NCBI GenBank assembly: GCA_030180135.1
Contig: CM058231.1
Span: 54,012,235-54,076,234, forward strand
DNA from: Orychophragmus violaceus
Taxonomy: Eukaryota > Streptophyta > Magnoliopsida > Brassicales > Brassicaceae
Length of the DNA: 64,000 nucleotides
Reading direction: 5' to 3'
Shown: positions 1 through 10,674 of the stretch, piece after piece
Layout: each line of letters opens with the position of its first letter
Numbering within the stretch: the stretch's first letter is position 1
The notes under the pieces: generated by a model
The model's input: only the letters and a program-made list of their open reading frames with translations
Databases searched by the model: none
What the model was told of the DNA's origin: nothing
Made by a program: the position numbers and the translations under genes

Positions 1-18
1 GAGTGTATGATCAGCTTC

Positions 19-402
19 TTATCTCTTGAAGCCTCTTTCCATGAGAGTGGTGCTCAGTTTGTGATACCAAGCTCTAGGAGATTGCTTCAGCCCATAGATA
101 GTCTTCTTAAGTCTCAAAACTCTTCCTGGTGTAACCATGTCTTCAAGACCAGGTGGTGGAGTCATGTACACTTCATCCTCTAGCTCTCCTTGGAGAAAGG
201 CATTCTTGACATCCATCTGCCATAAGTCCCATTCCAAGTTTGTTGCTAACGATAAAATAACTCTCATTGTATGAAGCTTGGACACTGGTTCAAAAGTATC
301 ACGGTAATCCTCTCCATAATTTTGTTTGAATCCTCTTGCAACCAATCTAGCCTTGTACCACTCTATCTCTCCATTGATTTTGTATTGATAGTGAACACCC
401 AT
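19..402 (-). pseudogene. Copia-1 reverse transcriptase fragment
   Basis: Encodes the N-terminal part of a copia reverse transcriptase (RVT_2 type). Visible blocks are YKARLVARGFKQ, DYRDTFEPVSK, WQMDVKNAFLQGELEDEVYM and IYGLKQSPRAWY; the YVDD catalytic box would lie beyond the left edge. The frame closes with TAA at 19-21, just after the block that normally leads on to the palm domain, so the copy is broken there. The segment 403-482 links it to the upstream linker piece in another frame. Confidence 0.8.
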
Positions 403-482
403 TTGGAGCTCACTGCCCTCTTCTTTCTAGGTAAGTTTGTCTCATACCAAGTGTTTTTATTCTCCATTGTTTTGATTTCATC

Positions 483-860
483 TCATACTACAACTCTCCA
501 CTTCTTATGCTCATTTGCTTCTTCATAAGTTTTGGGAACCAATTCAGGTTCTAGAGCACCAATGAAGACTTGATGTTCAGTAGGGAAGTGAGCAAGTGTG
601 CAAACAAGTTGGTTTGGATGAGCAACCGCCTGACTATTGTAGTAGACTCTTGTGTTTCTCCATTCAGATGGGTCCATCGTCACCCTTGTGCTCCTTCTCA
701 AGACATGCACATTCTGATCAGTATCCATTTCCTCTTGTTCCGCCTCCATTTCAGACTGTTCAAACTCCATTTGATATGCTTCTTGATGTGCTTCTCCTCC
801 TTGATCAGGAATGGCAGAATCCTCTCGTTGATCAGATGGTGATTCTCCATTGTCCCCCAC
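483..860 (-). pseudogene. Copia-1 integrase-RT linker
   Basis: A 125-residue open stretch rich in E, Q and D, then LRRSTRVTMDPSEW and YEEANEHKKWR. Copia polyproteins have an acidic linker between the integrase C-terminus and RT that ends in an 'RRSxR...P..W' block and a 'EA....W' block just before the RT domain, so this fits by position and composition. It is not in one frame with the integrase on its right or the RT on its left, so frameshifts separate them. It has no function alone. Confidence 0.65.
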
Positions 861-944
861 ATGATCAAGGTGATGAGTATCAGCAGCAATTGGAGCCTCC
901 TCAGCAACCGGTTTAGCCTTTGGTGCATCCTCCTTTTGTTTTGG

Positions 945-1884
945 TTATCCGACCCCAAGGTTCTCTAAGATGATCCTCAGGTTGTTAGCACGGTCGGATG
1001 GGTGATTTGGGAGATCCTTTAGGTTGTCCCAGATCTTCTCACTATAATAGCCCTTTGAATCCACAAATTTGACATCTCTAGAGATCAACACCCTTCTGGT
1101 TTCAGGCACATAACACTTGTACCCTTTCTGATTAGTTGAGTAGCCAATCAACATTGCCTTGAGACTCTTTGCATCAAGTTTGTCTCTCTGGTCTCCTGGA
1201 ATTAGAACAAATCCCAAACACCCAAACACACGTAAGTGATGAATTAAAGGTGTGGTTTTGTTCAACACCTGATAAGGTGATGCATCTTGAAGAACTTTGG
1301 TGGGATTTCTATTGATCAAATAGCATGCAGACATCACAACTCCAAAAACGTTTTGGAACGTTTGTATGGAACATCATTGATCTGGCCACCTCCATCAAGT
1401 GCCTATTCTTCCTTTCAGCAACACCATTCTGTTGTGGTGTGTATGGACAGCTTGTTTGATGGATGATCCCATGTTTAGCTAGATGTTGTTTGAATGCATT
1501 GCTTGTGTATTCCCCACCATTATCTGATTTAAAATTTTTGATCTTGGCATTAAAAATGTTACATACATAGTTCTGAAAGTTTGTGAATGATTCTAACACC
1601 CTATCTTTAGTTTGAATCAATGTCAAGCAAGTATATTTGGATTTCTCATCAATGAATGTCACAAAATACATATGGTTTTCCCTAGAAACACATGGAGAAG
1701 TCCAAACATCAAAATGAACAAGATCAAAGCAGTGTGCATAAACGGTTTTAGAGATAGGGAAGACAGACTTGCAATGTCTTCCAAGGATATAAGCTTCACA
1801 ATCATCATTCTTAAAAGAAACAGAGGTAACATAAGTCTGAAGGCACGAGAGTGAGACCAAGTCTAGCATGCCAAACAGAATCAA
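945..1884 (-). pseudogene. Copia-1 integrase
   Basis: Two overlapping frames cover a copia integrase. The upstream part (1884-1309) shows FDVWTSP, a DDE-type core with KSDNGGEYTSNAF holding the second acid, and NGVAERKNRHLMEVARSMM holding the glutamate. The downstream part (1337-945) shows the C-terminal blocks ACYLINRNPT, RVFGCLGFV and IGYSTNQKGYKCY. The switch of frame around 1310-1337 is a frameshift. The first catalytic Asp block appears as HFDVWTSP rather than the usual H.D..GP, which may be another change. The protein would insert cDNA into the genome if whole; here it is inactive. Confidence 0.8.
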
Positions 1885-2088
1885 TAACTAGAGTAGAGCT
1901 AAAAATAGAAGCAGATAATTCAGATGCAAGGTTGGTGTCTTCAAGCATGTATAACTCATCTTTTGTAACACCTTTCCCAAGCAACTTACTAGTCTCAATA
2001 TCCTGAAAAACCACATCATTAGGACTAAAGATGACATTGCAATTAAGATTAGTAGCAACTCTTTTCACAGACAATAAGTTCGGTTGTT

Positions 2089-2668
2089 TTATTCTCTATC
2101 AAACAAACTAACATTTCCTACACCCTTAATAGGAATCCGTTCTCCATTTGCAATCACCACATTACCTAAGGACGGTTTCACATTTTTAATCAAATTTGAA
2201 TCACTGATCATATGATGTGATGCACCAGAATAAACTATCAATGGCCTATGATTAATGGATGCATGAAGAGAGTTACCAATAGCTTTACCAGAACTTTTTT
2301 TGATGGCTTTGATGAGAGCATCAAGGTCTGACCTTCTCACCACATCGTTCTGAACCGGCCTAACAGGATCAGGAGAAGGGACAAGAGTGGACACAACCAA
2401 AGCTCTGCCTTCTTCTCCAAGCTGTGTTGAGGTAGAGCCGGTTTCAGCTGCTCTATTGGAGAAATGAAATCTTTGTTCCCTGAACTTGTTGGCTTGGTTG
2501 GGCCTGAGGTGAGGATGTAGCAGCCAACACTTGTCCTTAAAGTGTCCCCTTCTCTTGCAATGGCTACAAGTAGGGGTACTTCTCTCTTCCTGCTTGTACA
2601 CACCTTAATTTGCGGTTACAAGCTCCCCTTTGCCTCCAAACAAACCAAATGAACCTTGCTCCTTATTG
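2089..2668 (-). pseudogene. Copia-1 gag C-terminus and protease
   Basis: The 170-residue frame starts inside gag at GVYKQEE, has a CCHC zinc knuckle (CSHCKRRGHFKDKC, spacing C-x2-C-x4-H-x4-C) and then the retropepsin region. The active-site block reads VYSGASHHMIS; the related Copia-2 has VDSGASHHMIS, so the catalytic Asp is replaced by Tyr (codon at 2230-2232). The frame stops after SLFDRE. A separate frame (2074-1811) carries the following protease/pre-integrase region. Gag sequence extends to about 2668 behind an in-frame stop. Confidence 0.8.
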
Positions 2669-2918
2669 AGATGAAGACTAAAAGGAATGCATAGGATCAT
2701 GAAGTACATAATCTGTGCACATTAAGATAATCTGTATTGTTCGGTTTGTGCAAAGTTGGGGACTTCTTGTATGTACAAAAATAAGGAGTTCAAAATTTTT
2801 AAGGTCAAAGGTAGTACAAGTCTGAATGAATCAGAGGTGCAGAAGCCACAGTCCTCACTAGTTCAGTCTGCCCATAACTCATGGAAACAAGCACTGAGCT
2901 GTCACCATCACACCTAGC
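2669..2918. other. Unassigned spacer
   Basis: About 250 AT-rich bases between the broken end of Copia-1 and the putative 5' LTR of Copia-2. I see no coding frame, inverted repeat or LTR terminus. It may be residual host DNA or an unrecognised piece of an older element. The LTR of Copia-2 could in principle begin within it. Confidence 0.4.
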
Positions 2919-3150
2919 TGTTGGAATCTCTTGGCTGCAGCATTGTTTTGTCTTCTTATAATATATCTTTTATTTATTCTGATTGTATCCCTAGTTCTCA
3001 GACTATATATGAATTGTAACATCTCATTAATCAATAAACAATTTGGGATTATTCTTCCCACATACTTCTTTCTCTCGGAAACCCTACTCTCTCTATAGCG
3101 ATTCTATCTTCTTCTCCTTATACTCTTCTCATTAATCTCTCATTCTTACA
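2919..3150 (+). repeat. Copia-2 5' LTR (232 bp, left end uncertain)
   Basis: Begins TGTTGGAATCTC and ends TTCTTACA directly before a copia primer-binding site, so it has the TG...CA ends of an LTR. It contains a TATATAT box near 3003 and an AATAAA-like signal (ATCAATAAACAA) about 30 bases later, as expected of a promoter with poly(A) signal. The right end is firm; the left end is inferred from the TG start and a plausible U3 length. The matching 3' LTR is not in the window. Confidence 0.6.
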
Positions 3151-3162
3151 TGGTATCAGAGC
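3151..3162 (+). promoter_or_regulatory. Copia-2 primer-binding site
   Basis: TGGTATCAGAGC, complementary to the 3' end of initiator tRNA-Met, directly abutting the LTR. This is the standard minus-strand primer site of plant Ty1/copia elements. Confidence 0.9.
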
Positions 3163-3342
3163 TTAAAAACTCCTGTACCTAATACTCACTTCCGCTGATT
3201 TCTCATTCTTCTTTTCTTGTTCATCTCTTGTTCCATTCTTGTTCTAAAAATCTGTTATATGTCCCTGTTCTCAAGCGGTTCTGTCCCAATCCTTAAGCTC
3301 TTTTGCAGCCTTTCTTTCTTGATATCCCCTCCTGTCTAAGTC

Positions 3343-4897
3343 ATGGAGAACTCAAGAGTCTTGATACCAGTGACCCTAAAGGGGGCTAACTATTTGTTAT
3401 GGGCTAGGATGGCCAAGTCTTCCTTTGATGGTAGAGGATTGTGGAAGCATGTCATGAGTAGTACTGCTCCACAGAAGATGATTAAGGCTGGTGCTGAAGC
3501 TGGAGCTAAAGCAGGAGCTAAAGTTGGTGCTGAAGCTGGTGAAGAAGCTTTTCATGTTGATGAAGAACTGTGGGTTCAAGGAGACCAGAATGTACTCTCC
3601 ATTCTGCAAAGCTCTCTTGAACCATCAATCTTGGAAGGCTACTGTTATTGTGAGACTGCTAAAGACCTTTGGGATACACTTGATAAGGTGTATGGCAACA
3701 ACTCTAATCTGACCAGGGTATTTGAGGTCAAGCTTTCTCTCAGTAACCTCCATCAAGAAGACATGGAGTTCAAGGCTCATTTTGGCAAGTTCAGGTCCTT
3801 ATGGGCCGAGTTAGTAATGTTGAGGCCAAGTTCTGTGGATCCTATGGTCTTAAGTGAGAGGCGTGAGCAAGACAAGGTCTTTGCTCTCTTGCTCACTCTG
3901 AATCCCTCTTACCACAGCCTCATTCAACACATCTTGAGGTCAAAAACACTTCCATCATTGGATGATGTATGTTCACAGATTCAAAAGGAGCATGGTTCCT
4001 TTGGATTGTTTGGTGGAAAAGGAGAGCTTGTCACAGCAAACAAAGGTGTGTACAAGCAGGAAGATGGGAATGTAGTGGTGTGTGATCACTGCAAAATGAA
4101 AGGGCATCTCAGGAACAAGTTCTGGACTCTCTATCCTCATCTCAAGCCTAAGAACTTCAATGGCAGCAACAACAACAACCGGTTCAGGAAGCAGAGAGCA
4201 CACTACTCCAATGGAGCAGCTGAGCAGGATGGTCTCGGTTCTCCAAGGGCTTATGTTGCTGCTAGTAACGGAGAGGGCAAAGCCATGGTTGTCTCAACCC
4301 ATAACCCACAGATGGTGGTTCATGAGAACAGGAGAACAGACCTTGATGCACTCATCAAAGCTCTCAAAGACAATCCTGGTAATGCATTTGGTAACTCTCT
4401 ACATGCATCAAATAGCTCTAAGCCTTTAATTGTTGATTCAGGAGCTTCACATCATATGATTAGTGGCTCTAACCTGATCAGAAATGTTAAACCGACCTTA
4501 GGGAATGCTGTTATTGCAAATGGAGATAGAGTTCATGTTAAAGGCATAGGAAACATTAAGCTATTTGATAAAGAGTCCAAAGCATTCTACATGCCTAATT
4601 TCACTTCTAATCTTCTATCTGTTAAGTGTGTTGCTACTGACCTTGATTGCAATGTTAGTTTTAGCCCTAATGATGTGGTGTTTCAGGATATTAAGACTAG
4701 TATGTTGCTTGGAAGAGGTGTGACAAAGGATGAGCTATAAATGCTTGAAGACACTTCTCTTGCTTCTGAATTATCCCCATTTGCTTCTCAACTTGTTTCT
4801 GCATTTAGTTCCAATTCTGATTTAGTTAATGACTCTGTTTGGCATGCTAGGCTAGGTCATCCTCACTCTAGGGGTCTTAGGATTGTTAATGCCTAAT
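3343..4897 (+). pseudogene. Copia-2 gag-protease, cut by Tat-1
   Basis: A 465-codon frame starts at ATG 3343. Residues 1-220 are a copia-type gag (UBN2-like), with an Ala/Gly/Lys/Glu repeat at about 49-67 that may be a local expansion. The zinc knuckle CDHCKMKGHLRNKF has C247, C250 and H255, but the final Cys is Phe260, so metal binding is broken. The protease active site VDSGASHH is intact at D365. A TAA at 4738-4740 replaces the Tyr codon found in Copia-1, and the frame continues in phase to HARLGHPHSRG, the pre-integrase zinc domain. At 4897 the reading is interrupted by the Tat-1 LTR. The integrase resumes at 40451. Confidence 0.85.
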
Positions 4898-5433
4898 TGT
4901 TGGTACTGGATTTCCCTCTAGGAAATCCGGCCCATTAACAAACAAGACAAAGGCCCGTATCCACGAGCCCGTTCCAGGATCAAAGGCGAAGAGACGAGCC
5001 GATCCGATCGTTGGGCCCAAACGAATGACGCTTGACAAGGCCCAAGCGATGCCAAAGTAAGAGGCGATCGAGCTCGAGCTCGGCAGGAGACGGCGTAGAG
5101 ATAGAGCGACTCGGTCTTTTCCAGTTCAACTGATCCGCGAGAATCACGGGGATCTTTACGAAGGAGAGGCCGAAATATCGGAACGGAGAGGTCAGAGTCG
5201 AGACTATTTAAAAGAAGAAGTGGCGATTCATTCAAGGCATTCCAACCCTAGCTTAGAACACTTCGACTAGATAGCTCGATCACTACACTTTGTACTCTCT
5301 TTTTGACTGTGTTTGTTCTATCTCAACGTTCAATCTCAATAAAGTCTTTGATTCATAGGAAACTATACCATTTCTATATCCTAAAGTCCAAATCCACGAA
5401 TACAAATTCTTAGTCTGAATCCCCGATCTCACA
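4898..5433 (+). repeat. Tat-1 5' LTR
   Basis: Starts TGTTGGTACTGG and ends ATCTCACA. It contains ACTATTTAAAAG near 5210 as a probable TATA region. Nearly the same sequence recurs at 39914-40450, and inverted at 40973-41511 in Tat-2. Confidence 0.95.
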
Positions 5434-5435
5434 TT

Positions 5436-5453
5436 TGGCGCCGACTGTGGGGA
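5436..5453 (+). promoter_or_regulatory. Tat-1 primer-binding site
   Basis: TGGCGCCGACTGTGGGGA, two bases after the LTR. The TGGCGCC start and the position are typical of gypsy-type primer sites. I cannot name the tRNA with certainty because the inner part differs from the tRNA-Asp site seen in TRGAG-1. Confidence 0.85.
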
Positions 5454-5505
5454 CATCTATAGTTTTCCTGTCTTAAGAATCAGATCTTAGATCCGATAGA
5501 TCGAG

Positions 5506-7691
5506 ATGAATCCCGACCAATCTGGCTCTCCCAGCGCCACACCACCGGTTGACCACCCTCAAACGGTCGACAACGTTCCTCAGAACACCGCCGGGGTAAG
5601 AATCATGGGTCAGTCGCTCAAACAATCGCGACGAGCCAAACTCCGACAAATGTTCTGTCAGGTACTAATGATCCGAGCAGAAACTGGGTGTGGATGAGAA
5701 ATGATTTGATTCCCACCACTGGAGGCGGATCTGGAACAACCAGACCCAATTCGCCACTGCCTTCTGCTCCACAGAGACAAGGGCCAAATGATCTTGCCGA
5801 AATCCGTTCGATGTTAAGCCTATTGGTAGATCGAACGAGAAATAATGAGGCAAGCGCAAGGGCCCAAGAGATCGCAAATCGCTCTCTGGTCGCGCAACTC
5901 GACGACAGGAAAGGCGCATTAACGCCCGTCTTGAAGAGCTCGCCAGCCAAAACCAGGGGGGGAGATCAACACACGATCCACGAACCCCCATAAGTCTTCC
6001 ACCGTGCACAAGCTTGGACTTCTCCCAGGTAGTAACTCCACCGGGAACGTCGGGGAATTTCGCCAGTACGTCAAATAGCGGTTTTCGCCCTATAATGACG
6101 CCCATCGCGACTCCGACCCCATTCGGTTCGAACTCGGCGATCATAGGTCCAACCGAATCGGGTAGTCGACCATTACCCGGGCCACCACCTTTCCCGAGTA
6201 GTTTGAATATCCGGCCGAGGCAACTAGGAGGCTCCGTCTTCGCCTCGAGCTCAGGACCCGCAAATACGGTACAGTTCCGAACGTCGCATATCGGCCAGAT
6301 GGGATTGTTTCCAACAATCGATCTCCTCGACCCCACTTTCCCTGGACAAATGTCCAATCAAGCACAAGCCCAGTTTGCACCTACGACGGGCGAAGACCAC
6401 AAGCTAAGGCTCAGTTCGTCAGTCTGAGCTCCAAAATTCATATGGCGACAAGCGCGGCACCTGACATCGATCGAGTGATCGAAGAAACGTGACAAACGCT
6501 GTTCACAGACCGGATCGCCTTCGCGAGAATCCGAGAAATCAAGAAAACTAAATTTCCGGAATTATCCGGGAAGTCGGACCCAAAGCCCATATCAGGGCAT
6601 TCCGATTAGCGATGGCAAGGGTATACCTTACCGACGAGGAGACATAGCCGGCTTTCTGCAGGCTCTTCGCTGAAAACCTATCGGGCTCCGCCCTAGAATG
6701 GTTTGCCGGACTGGAAGAAAGGTCCATCGACAATTTCACCCAGTTCATGATGGCTTTCCTCAAACAATACTCCATCTTTATCGAGGAAAAGACTACCGAG
6801 GCAGCTCTATTTGGCGTCTCCTAAAAACCGGACGAATCACTTCGCTCGTACATCGACCGATTTAAGGAAATAAAATCCAAAATCGCAAACCCACGAGACG
6901 AACTAGCCATAAAAGCGCTGCGACGTGGACTGTGGTATTCAACCAGATTCGGCGAGGAAATAACAGTCCGCGAACCACAAACACTCGATGACGCCCTTCA
7001 TCGCGCATCGGCCTTCGCTCGCCTTGAGGACGAAACCATGACCCTCAGAGAAAAGCACCGAAAAGAAAGGAACCCTTCGGGCTCGCAGAATTCAAACTCG
7101 AAAAAGGATTCCCGTAAATCAGGGAACGTCAATGCGGTCAAGAGCCCGAAGAGCTCGAAGAAATTCGAGTTCGACAAGGAAAATTTTTGTGAGTTTCACA
7201 TCAAAAGGGGACACTCGACTGAAGATTGCTATACTCGAGCTAAAGCCAAGGCTCAAAAGCGAGAGTCCGAAAGCAAACAAGATTCCGAAGTCGAGGAGGA
7301 AACTCCGTCCGACAAAAAGGAAAGTAAACAGACCAAAGAGTTAAACACCAAGAGGCCTTCTCAGAATAAACGAGAACGGACAAAGGAGCCGGAATCTCCT
7401 GAAACACTTCCTCAAGGGTCACTGAAGCGAGTTGAGTTTATTCTCGGCGAGCTCAGCCTGAGCGGCACCCCGAAAGGGTCGGCGTTATCCCCACCTCCGG
7501 CTCCCTTTAAGAGTTTACGCTCACGAATCAATCTCCCTCGTCTCTGCCGGGGGGGGGGGGTGTACGGGCTATACCCCCTAAACGAATCGACTTCATCTTC
7601 GGTGGCTCCAAGCTTTGCCGAGACTCGGTCAATTCAATCCAAGCTCTTCAAAGAAGAATCGAAACTGGCAAGGGGGGGAGAATCCCAATGA
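5506..7691 (+). pseudogene. Tat-1 gag
   Basis: Starts at ATG 5506 (MNPDQSGSPSATPP) and is recognisable as a Retrotrans_gag-type capsid gene across several frames. The capsid core lies near 6590-7030, with WFAGLEERSIDNF, LKQYSIFIEEK and SLRSYIDRFKEIK. The last 217-codon frame (7038-7691) is lysine- and glutamate-rich and has a CEFH...GHSTEDC nucleocapsid motif. Stops at 5695, 6428, 6646 and 6822 and frame changes make it non-functional. A run of 12 G at 7549-7560 may be a further frame disturbance or a sequencing error. The final TGA overlaps the start codon of the protease frame (ATGA at 7688-7691). Confidence 0.8.
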
Positions 7692-8194
7692 TAGGTCCAG
7701 ACCACGAGATCACTTTCCACGAGAGCGAGACAAACAATCTCGACAAACCACACGACGACGCCCTCCTCGTTTGTCTAGTAGTGGGAGATGTCGAACTCTC
7801 AAGGATAATGATCGACACTGGAAGCTCGGTGGATGTCCTCTTTTACGATGCGTTTAAAAAGATGGACTTCAACGACTCCGAGATCGTGGAAGAAAAGACA
7901 CCACTAGTAGGGTTCGCTGGCGAAACAACGTACTCGATGGGCTCTGTCTTCGCCCCGGTAATAGCTGGAGGAGTCCGAAGAATGACAAAGTTCGTCATAG
8001 TGGATCGGCCAGCCCCCTACAACGCTATTCTAGGTCGACCATGGATATACGACATGAAAGCGGTACCATCGACCTACCATCAATGCGTAAAATTCCCAAC
8101 TCCCAAAGGGGTAAAAACCGTATACGGAAGTCAAAAGATTTCCCGCCATTGCTACATGAATGGATACAAGCAAATTGAGAAATCCCCTGCGTAG
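7688..8194 (+). CDS. Tat-1 protease
   Basis: A 168-codon open frame with a retropepsin active site, MIDTGSSVDVLFYDAF (catalytic Asp at residue 43), and the flap/late block APYNAILGRPWIYDMKAVPSTYHQ that is typical of plant gypsy proteases. It would cut the gag-pol polyprotein inside virus-like particles. It overlaps the end of gag by four bases, so pol was probably made by frameshift or reinitiation. The frame ends in TAG at 8192-8194, before the RT, where the lineage normally reads on. Confidence 0.8.
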   Translation: MIGPDHEITFHESETNNLDKPHDDALLVCLVVGDVELSRIMIDTGSSVDVLFYDAFKKMDFNDSEIVEEKTPLVGFAGETTYSMGSVFAPVIAGGVRRMTKFVIVDRPAPYNAILGRPWIYDMKAVPSTYHQCVKFPTPKGVKTVYGSQKISRHCYMNGYKQIEKSPA

Positions 8195-8224
8195 CAATTA
8201 CAGAAAGAGGACGAGCTCGCCACC

Positions 8225-9639
8225 ATGCAGACCAAAAGGTCGAATGACCCGAGTCAAATAGGACCCCCAAAGGACCTCACGACCCAAGTCTGCATAGACG
8301 ATGCTCATCCCGAAAGACTCGTTGGCATTGGAATCGACCTATCAGAGCCAGTCAAAAACGAACTGATCTCTTTCCTTAAACAAAACGTCGAATCCTTTGC
8401 CTGGTCTTCAGCAGACATGAAAGGGATCAACATCGACGTTACCAGCCACGATCTGAATGTCGACCCAACCTACAAACCGGTAAGACAGAAACGTCGAAAA
8501 CTAGGCCCGGAACGAGCTCAAGCCGTCAATGACGAGGTCGATCGATTGTTAAAAATCGGATCGATCAGAGAGGTCAAATACCCCGACTGGGTTTCGAACC
8601 CTGTAGTGGTCAAGAAAAAAGAACGGGAAGTGGAGAGTCTGCGTAGATTTTACAGATCTCAACAAATCATGTCCGAAGGACAGCTTCCCACTCCCACACA
8701 TCGACCGGTTGGTCGAAGCCACCGCCGGACACCAGCTACTATCCTTCATGGACGCTTTCTCGGGGTACAATCAAATATTAATGAACCCCGAGGACCAAGA
8801 GAAGACTTCGTTCATAACCGATAGAGGCACATACTGCTACAAAGTCATGCCCTTCGGACTAAAAAACGCAGGAGCAACTTACCAACGCCTCGTCAACAAG
8901 ATGTTCTCAGGACTCCTACGCAAAACCATGGAAGTCTACATCGACGATATGCTTGCAAATCTTCCAGGTATGAGGATCACATCCCACAACTAAAAGAATG
9001 TTTTATCATTCTCAATAAATACGGGATGAAACTCAACCCAGCAACGTGCACCTTCGGGGTCCCCTCAGGAGAATTCCTAGGTTACCTAGTAACCGAAAGA
9101 GGGATCAAAGCGAACCCCAAATAGATCGCAACGTTCATAGAGATGAAATCTCCCAGAACAACGCGAGAAGTCCAGCGCCTGACTGGCAAAATAGCTGCCC
9201 TGAATCGTTTCATCTCAAGGTCGACTGATAAATGTCTGCCCTTCTATCACTTGCCCAAAGCGAACAAAAAGTTCCTCTGGGAAGAAAAGTGCGAAGAAGC
9301 GTTCACCCAGCTCAAAGCTTACTTAAGCTAACCACCCATATTGGCGAAACCAGTAGAAGAGGAACCCCTCTACCTCTACCTAGTTGTCTCAACGGCAACG
9401 GTAAGTGGAGTCTTGGTTTGCGAAGAACAGAACGAACAACGGCCGGTGTATTACATCAGTAAGACCTTAATCGACGCTGAACCAGATACCCCGCCATGGA
9501 AAAACTCGCCTTAGCGCTAGTGACATCAGCTCCGAAGCTCCGACCATACTTTCAATCGCACTCGATCATTGTGATGACCTCTCAGCCACTGAGAACCATC
9601 CTTCACAGTCCAAGCCAGTCAGGTCGATTGGTCAAATGA
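8225..9639 (+). pseudogene. Tat-1 reverse transcriptase and first RNase H
   Basis: The first frame (8225-8824) holds the RT fingers (PTYKPVRQKRRKLGPERAQAV, WVSNPVVVKKK) and then shifts. A second frame (8709-8993) carries MDAFSGYNQI, MPFGLKNAGATYQRLV and the catalytic YIDDM, then shifts again. A third holds the connection domain and RNase H (AALNRFISRSTDKCLPF, LYLVVSTATVSGVLV, VYYISKTL). Stops at 9122, 9329 and 9637 and at least two frameshifts kill the gene. The first RNase H has VVS where Tat-2 has DVS, so it lacks an acid there. Loss of the first RNase H active site is reported for Tat-lineage elements with a second RNase H. Confidence 0.8.
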
Positions 9640-10674
9640 ACTATCGAACTTAGCGAGTACGAAAGAGAATACAAAGCTCGAACGTGCCCAAAAGCACAAG
9701 TACTGGCAGATTTCGTAATCGAGCTCCCTCCGACTATAGAACTCGACCCGACCTCGGCCCAAAAATGGAAAATCTACGTCGATGGAGCTTCCTCGAGGCA
9801 AGGATCCGGAGTTGGAGTAAAGCTAGTCTCCCCAACGAGCGAAGTACTAGAACAATCGTTCAGACTGGGCTTCGCCGCATCAAATAACGAAGCAGAATAC
9901 GAAGCGTTAATAGCCGGGCTCAGACTAGCGATAGCAATAGGAGCCCGGGAAGTAAACGCCTTCAGCGATTCCCAATTGGTCATGAGCCAATATCATGGCG
10001 ACTACGAGGCCAAAGACGAACGGATGGAAGCATACCTACGGGTAGTCCATACACTGGCCGAACAAATCGAATTCTTTGATCTAACGCGAATCCAACGAGG
10101 GGGAAACACTGCAGCCGATGCCCTAGCCGCATTAGCATCGACATCAGATCCTAACCTCAAAAGGATCATACCAGTCGAGGGGATCGAAAAACCAAGCATC
10201 AACATAGCCCTCAAAGATCTGTCCTTAAAAGAAGACGGACCAGCCATGAAGGACGATGTCAAGCACAAAGAATGTCCCGAGGACGCCAGTAGCGACATCG
10301 TCGAGATAGATGATGAACTCGATCCCAGACACGCCGTGTACGTCGCGAACGTCCCCGACGGACCAATCCAAGCCGCATCCACTAGTCAGGGACTCGATCC
10401 TAACAATGACGAAGATTGGAGAACTCCGATCATTCGATACATTACTAACGGCGAAGTTCCCGACGACAAATGGGAAGCACGGAAACTCAAAACACAGAGC
10501 GCAAGGTACTGCGTCACACAAGGAGAGCTCTTTAAAAGGAGTCTCTCCAGACCTTACCTTAAATGCCTCGACAAAAAGCAAGCCACAGCCGTGATTACAC
10601 AAACACACGACGGATCCTGCGGAAGCCATTCCGGAGGACGAGCATTGGCCGTGCGAATCAAAAGGCAAGGTTAA
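9640..10674 (+). pseudogene. Tat-1 second (archaeal-type) RNase H
   Basis: Open for 345 codons after the TGA at 9637. It shows the acidic residues expected of an archaeal/plant-type RNase H (RVT_3): YVDGASS, NNEAEYEALIAG, FSDSQLV and NTAADALAALAS. A variable linker follows, and then the start of the integrase zinc domain. This enzyme would remove the RNA strand during reverse transcription. The domain itself appears undamaged, but no start codon connects it to an intact upstream pol. TAA at 10672 replaces a Tyr codon present in Tat-2. Confidence 0.85.

Larger units (their letters stand above)
1..2668 (-). mobile_element. Copia-1: truncated Ty1/copia relic
   Basis: Read on the minus strand, this stretch gives, from right to left, a gag C-terminus with zinc knuckle, protease, integrase and the start of reverse transcriptase, which is the Ty1/copia order. 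The RT runs off the left edge. The gag N-terminus and 5' LTR are missing: homology to the gag of Copia-2 stops near 2668 and unrelated sequence follows. Several frame breaks and stops show it is dead. It belongs to the same family as Copia-2, judged by closely similar gag, protease and integrase peptides. No LTR or target duplication is visible. Confidence 0.85.

Noticed and set aside
3151..3162. tRNA-like sequences at the primer sites (also 12512, 17364, 35110, 46482, 62313)
   Set aside because: Only 12-18 bases complementary to a tRNA 3' end are present; no cloverleaf, so no tRNA genes.
5665..6357. 230-codon open frame on the minus strand
   Set aside because: Lies antisense to Tat-1 gag, has no recognisable domain, and is explained by the GC-rich sense coding sequence.
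7549..7560. Run of 12 G as a regulatory G-quadruplex
   Set aside because: A single homopolymer in a broken gag; more likely a sequence error or slippage site. No other G tracts arranged around it.
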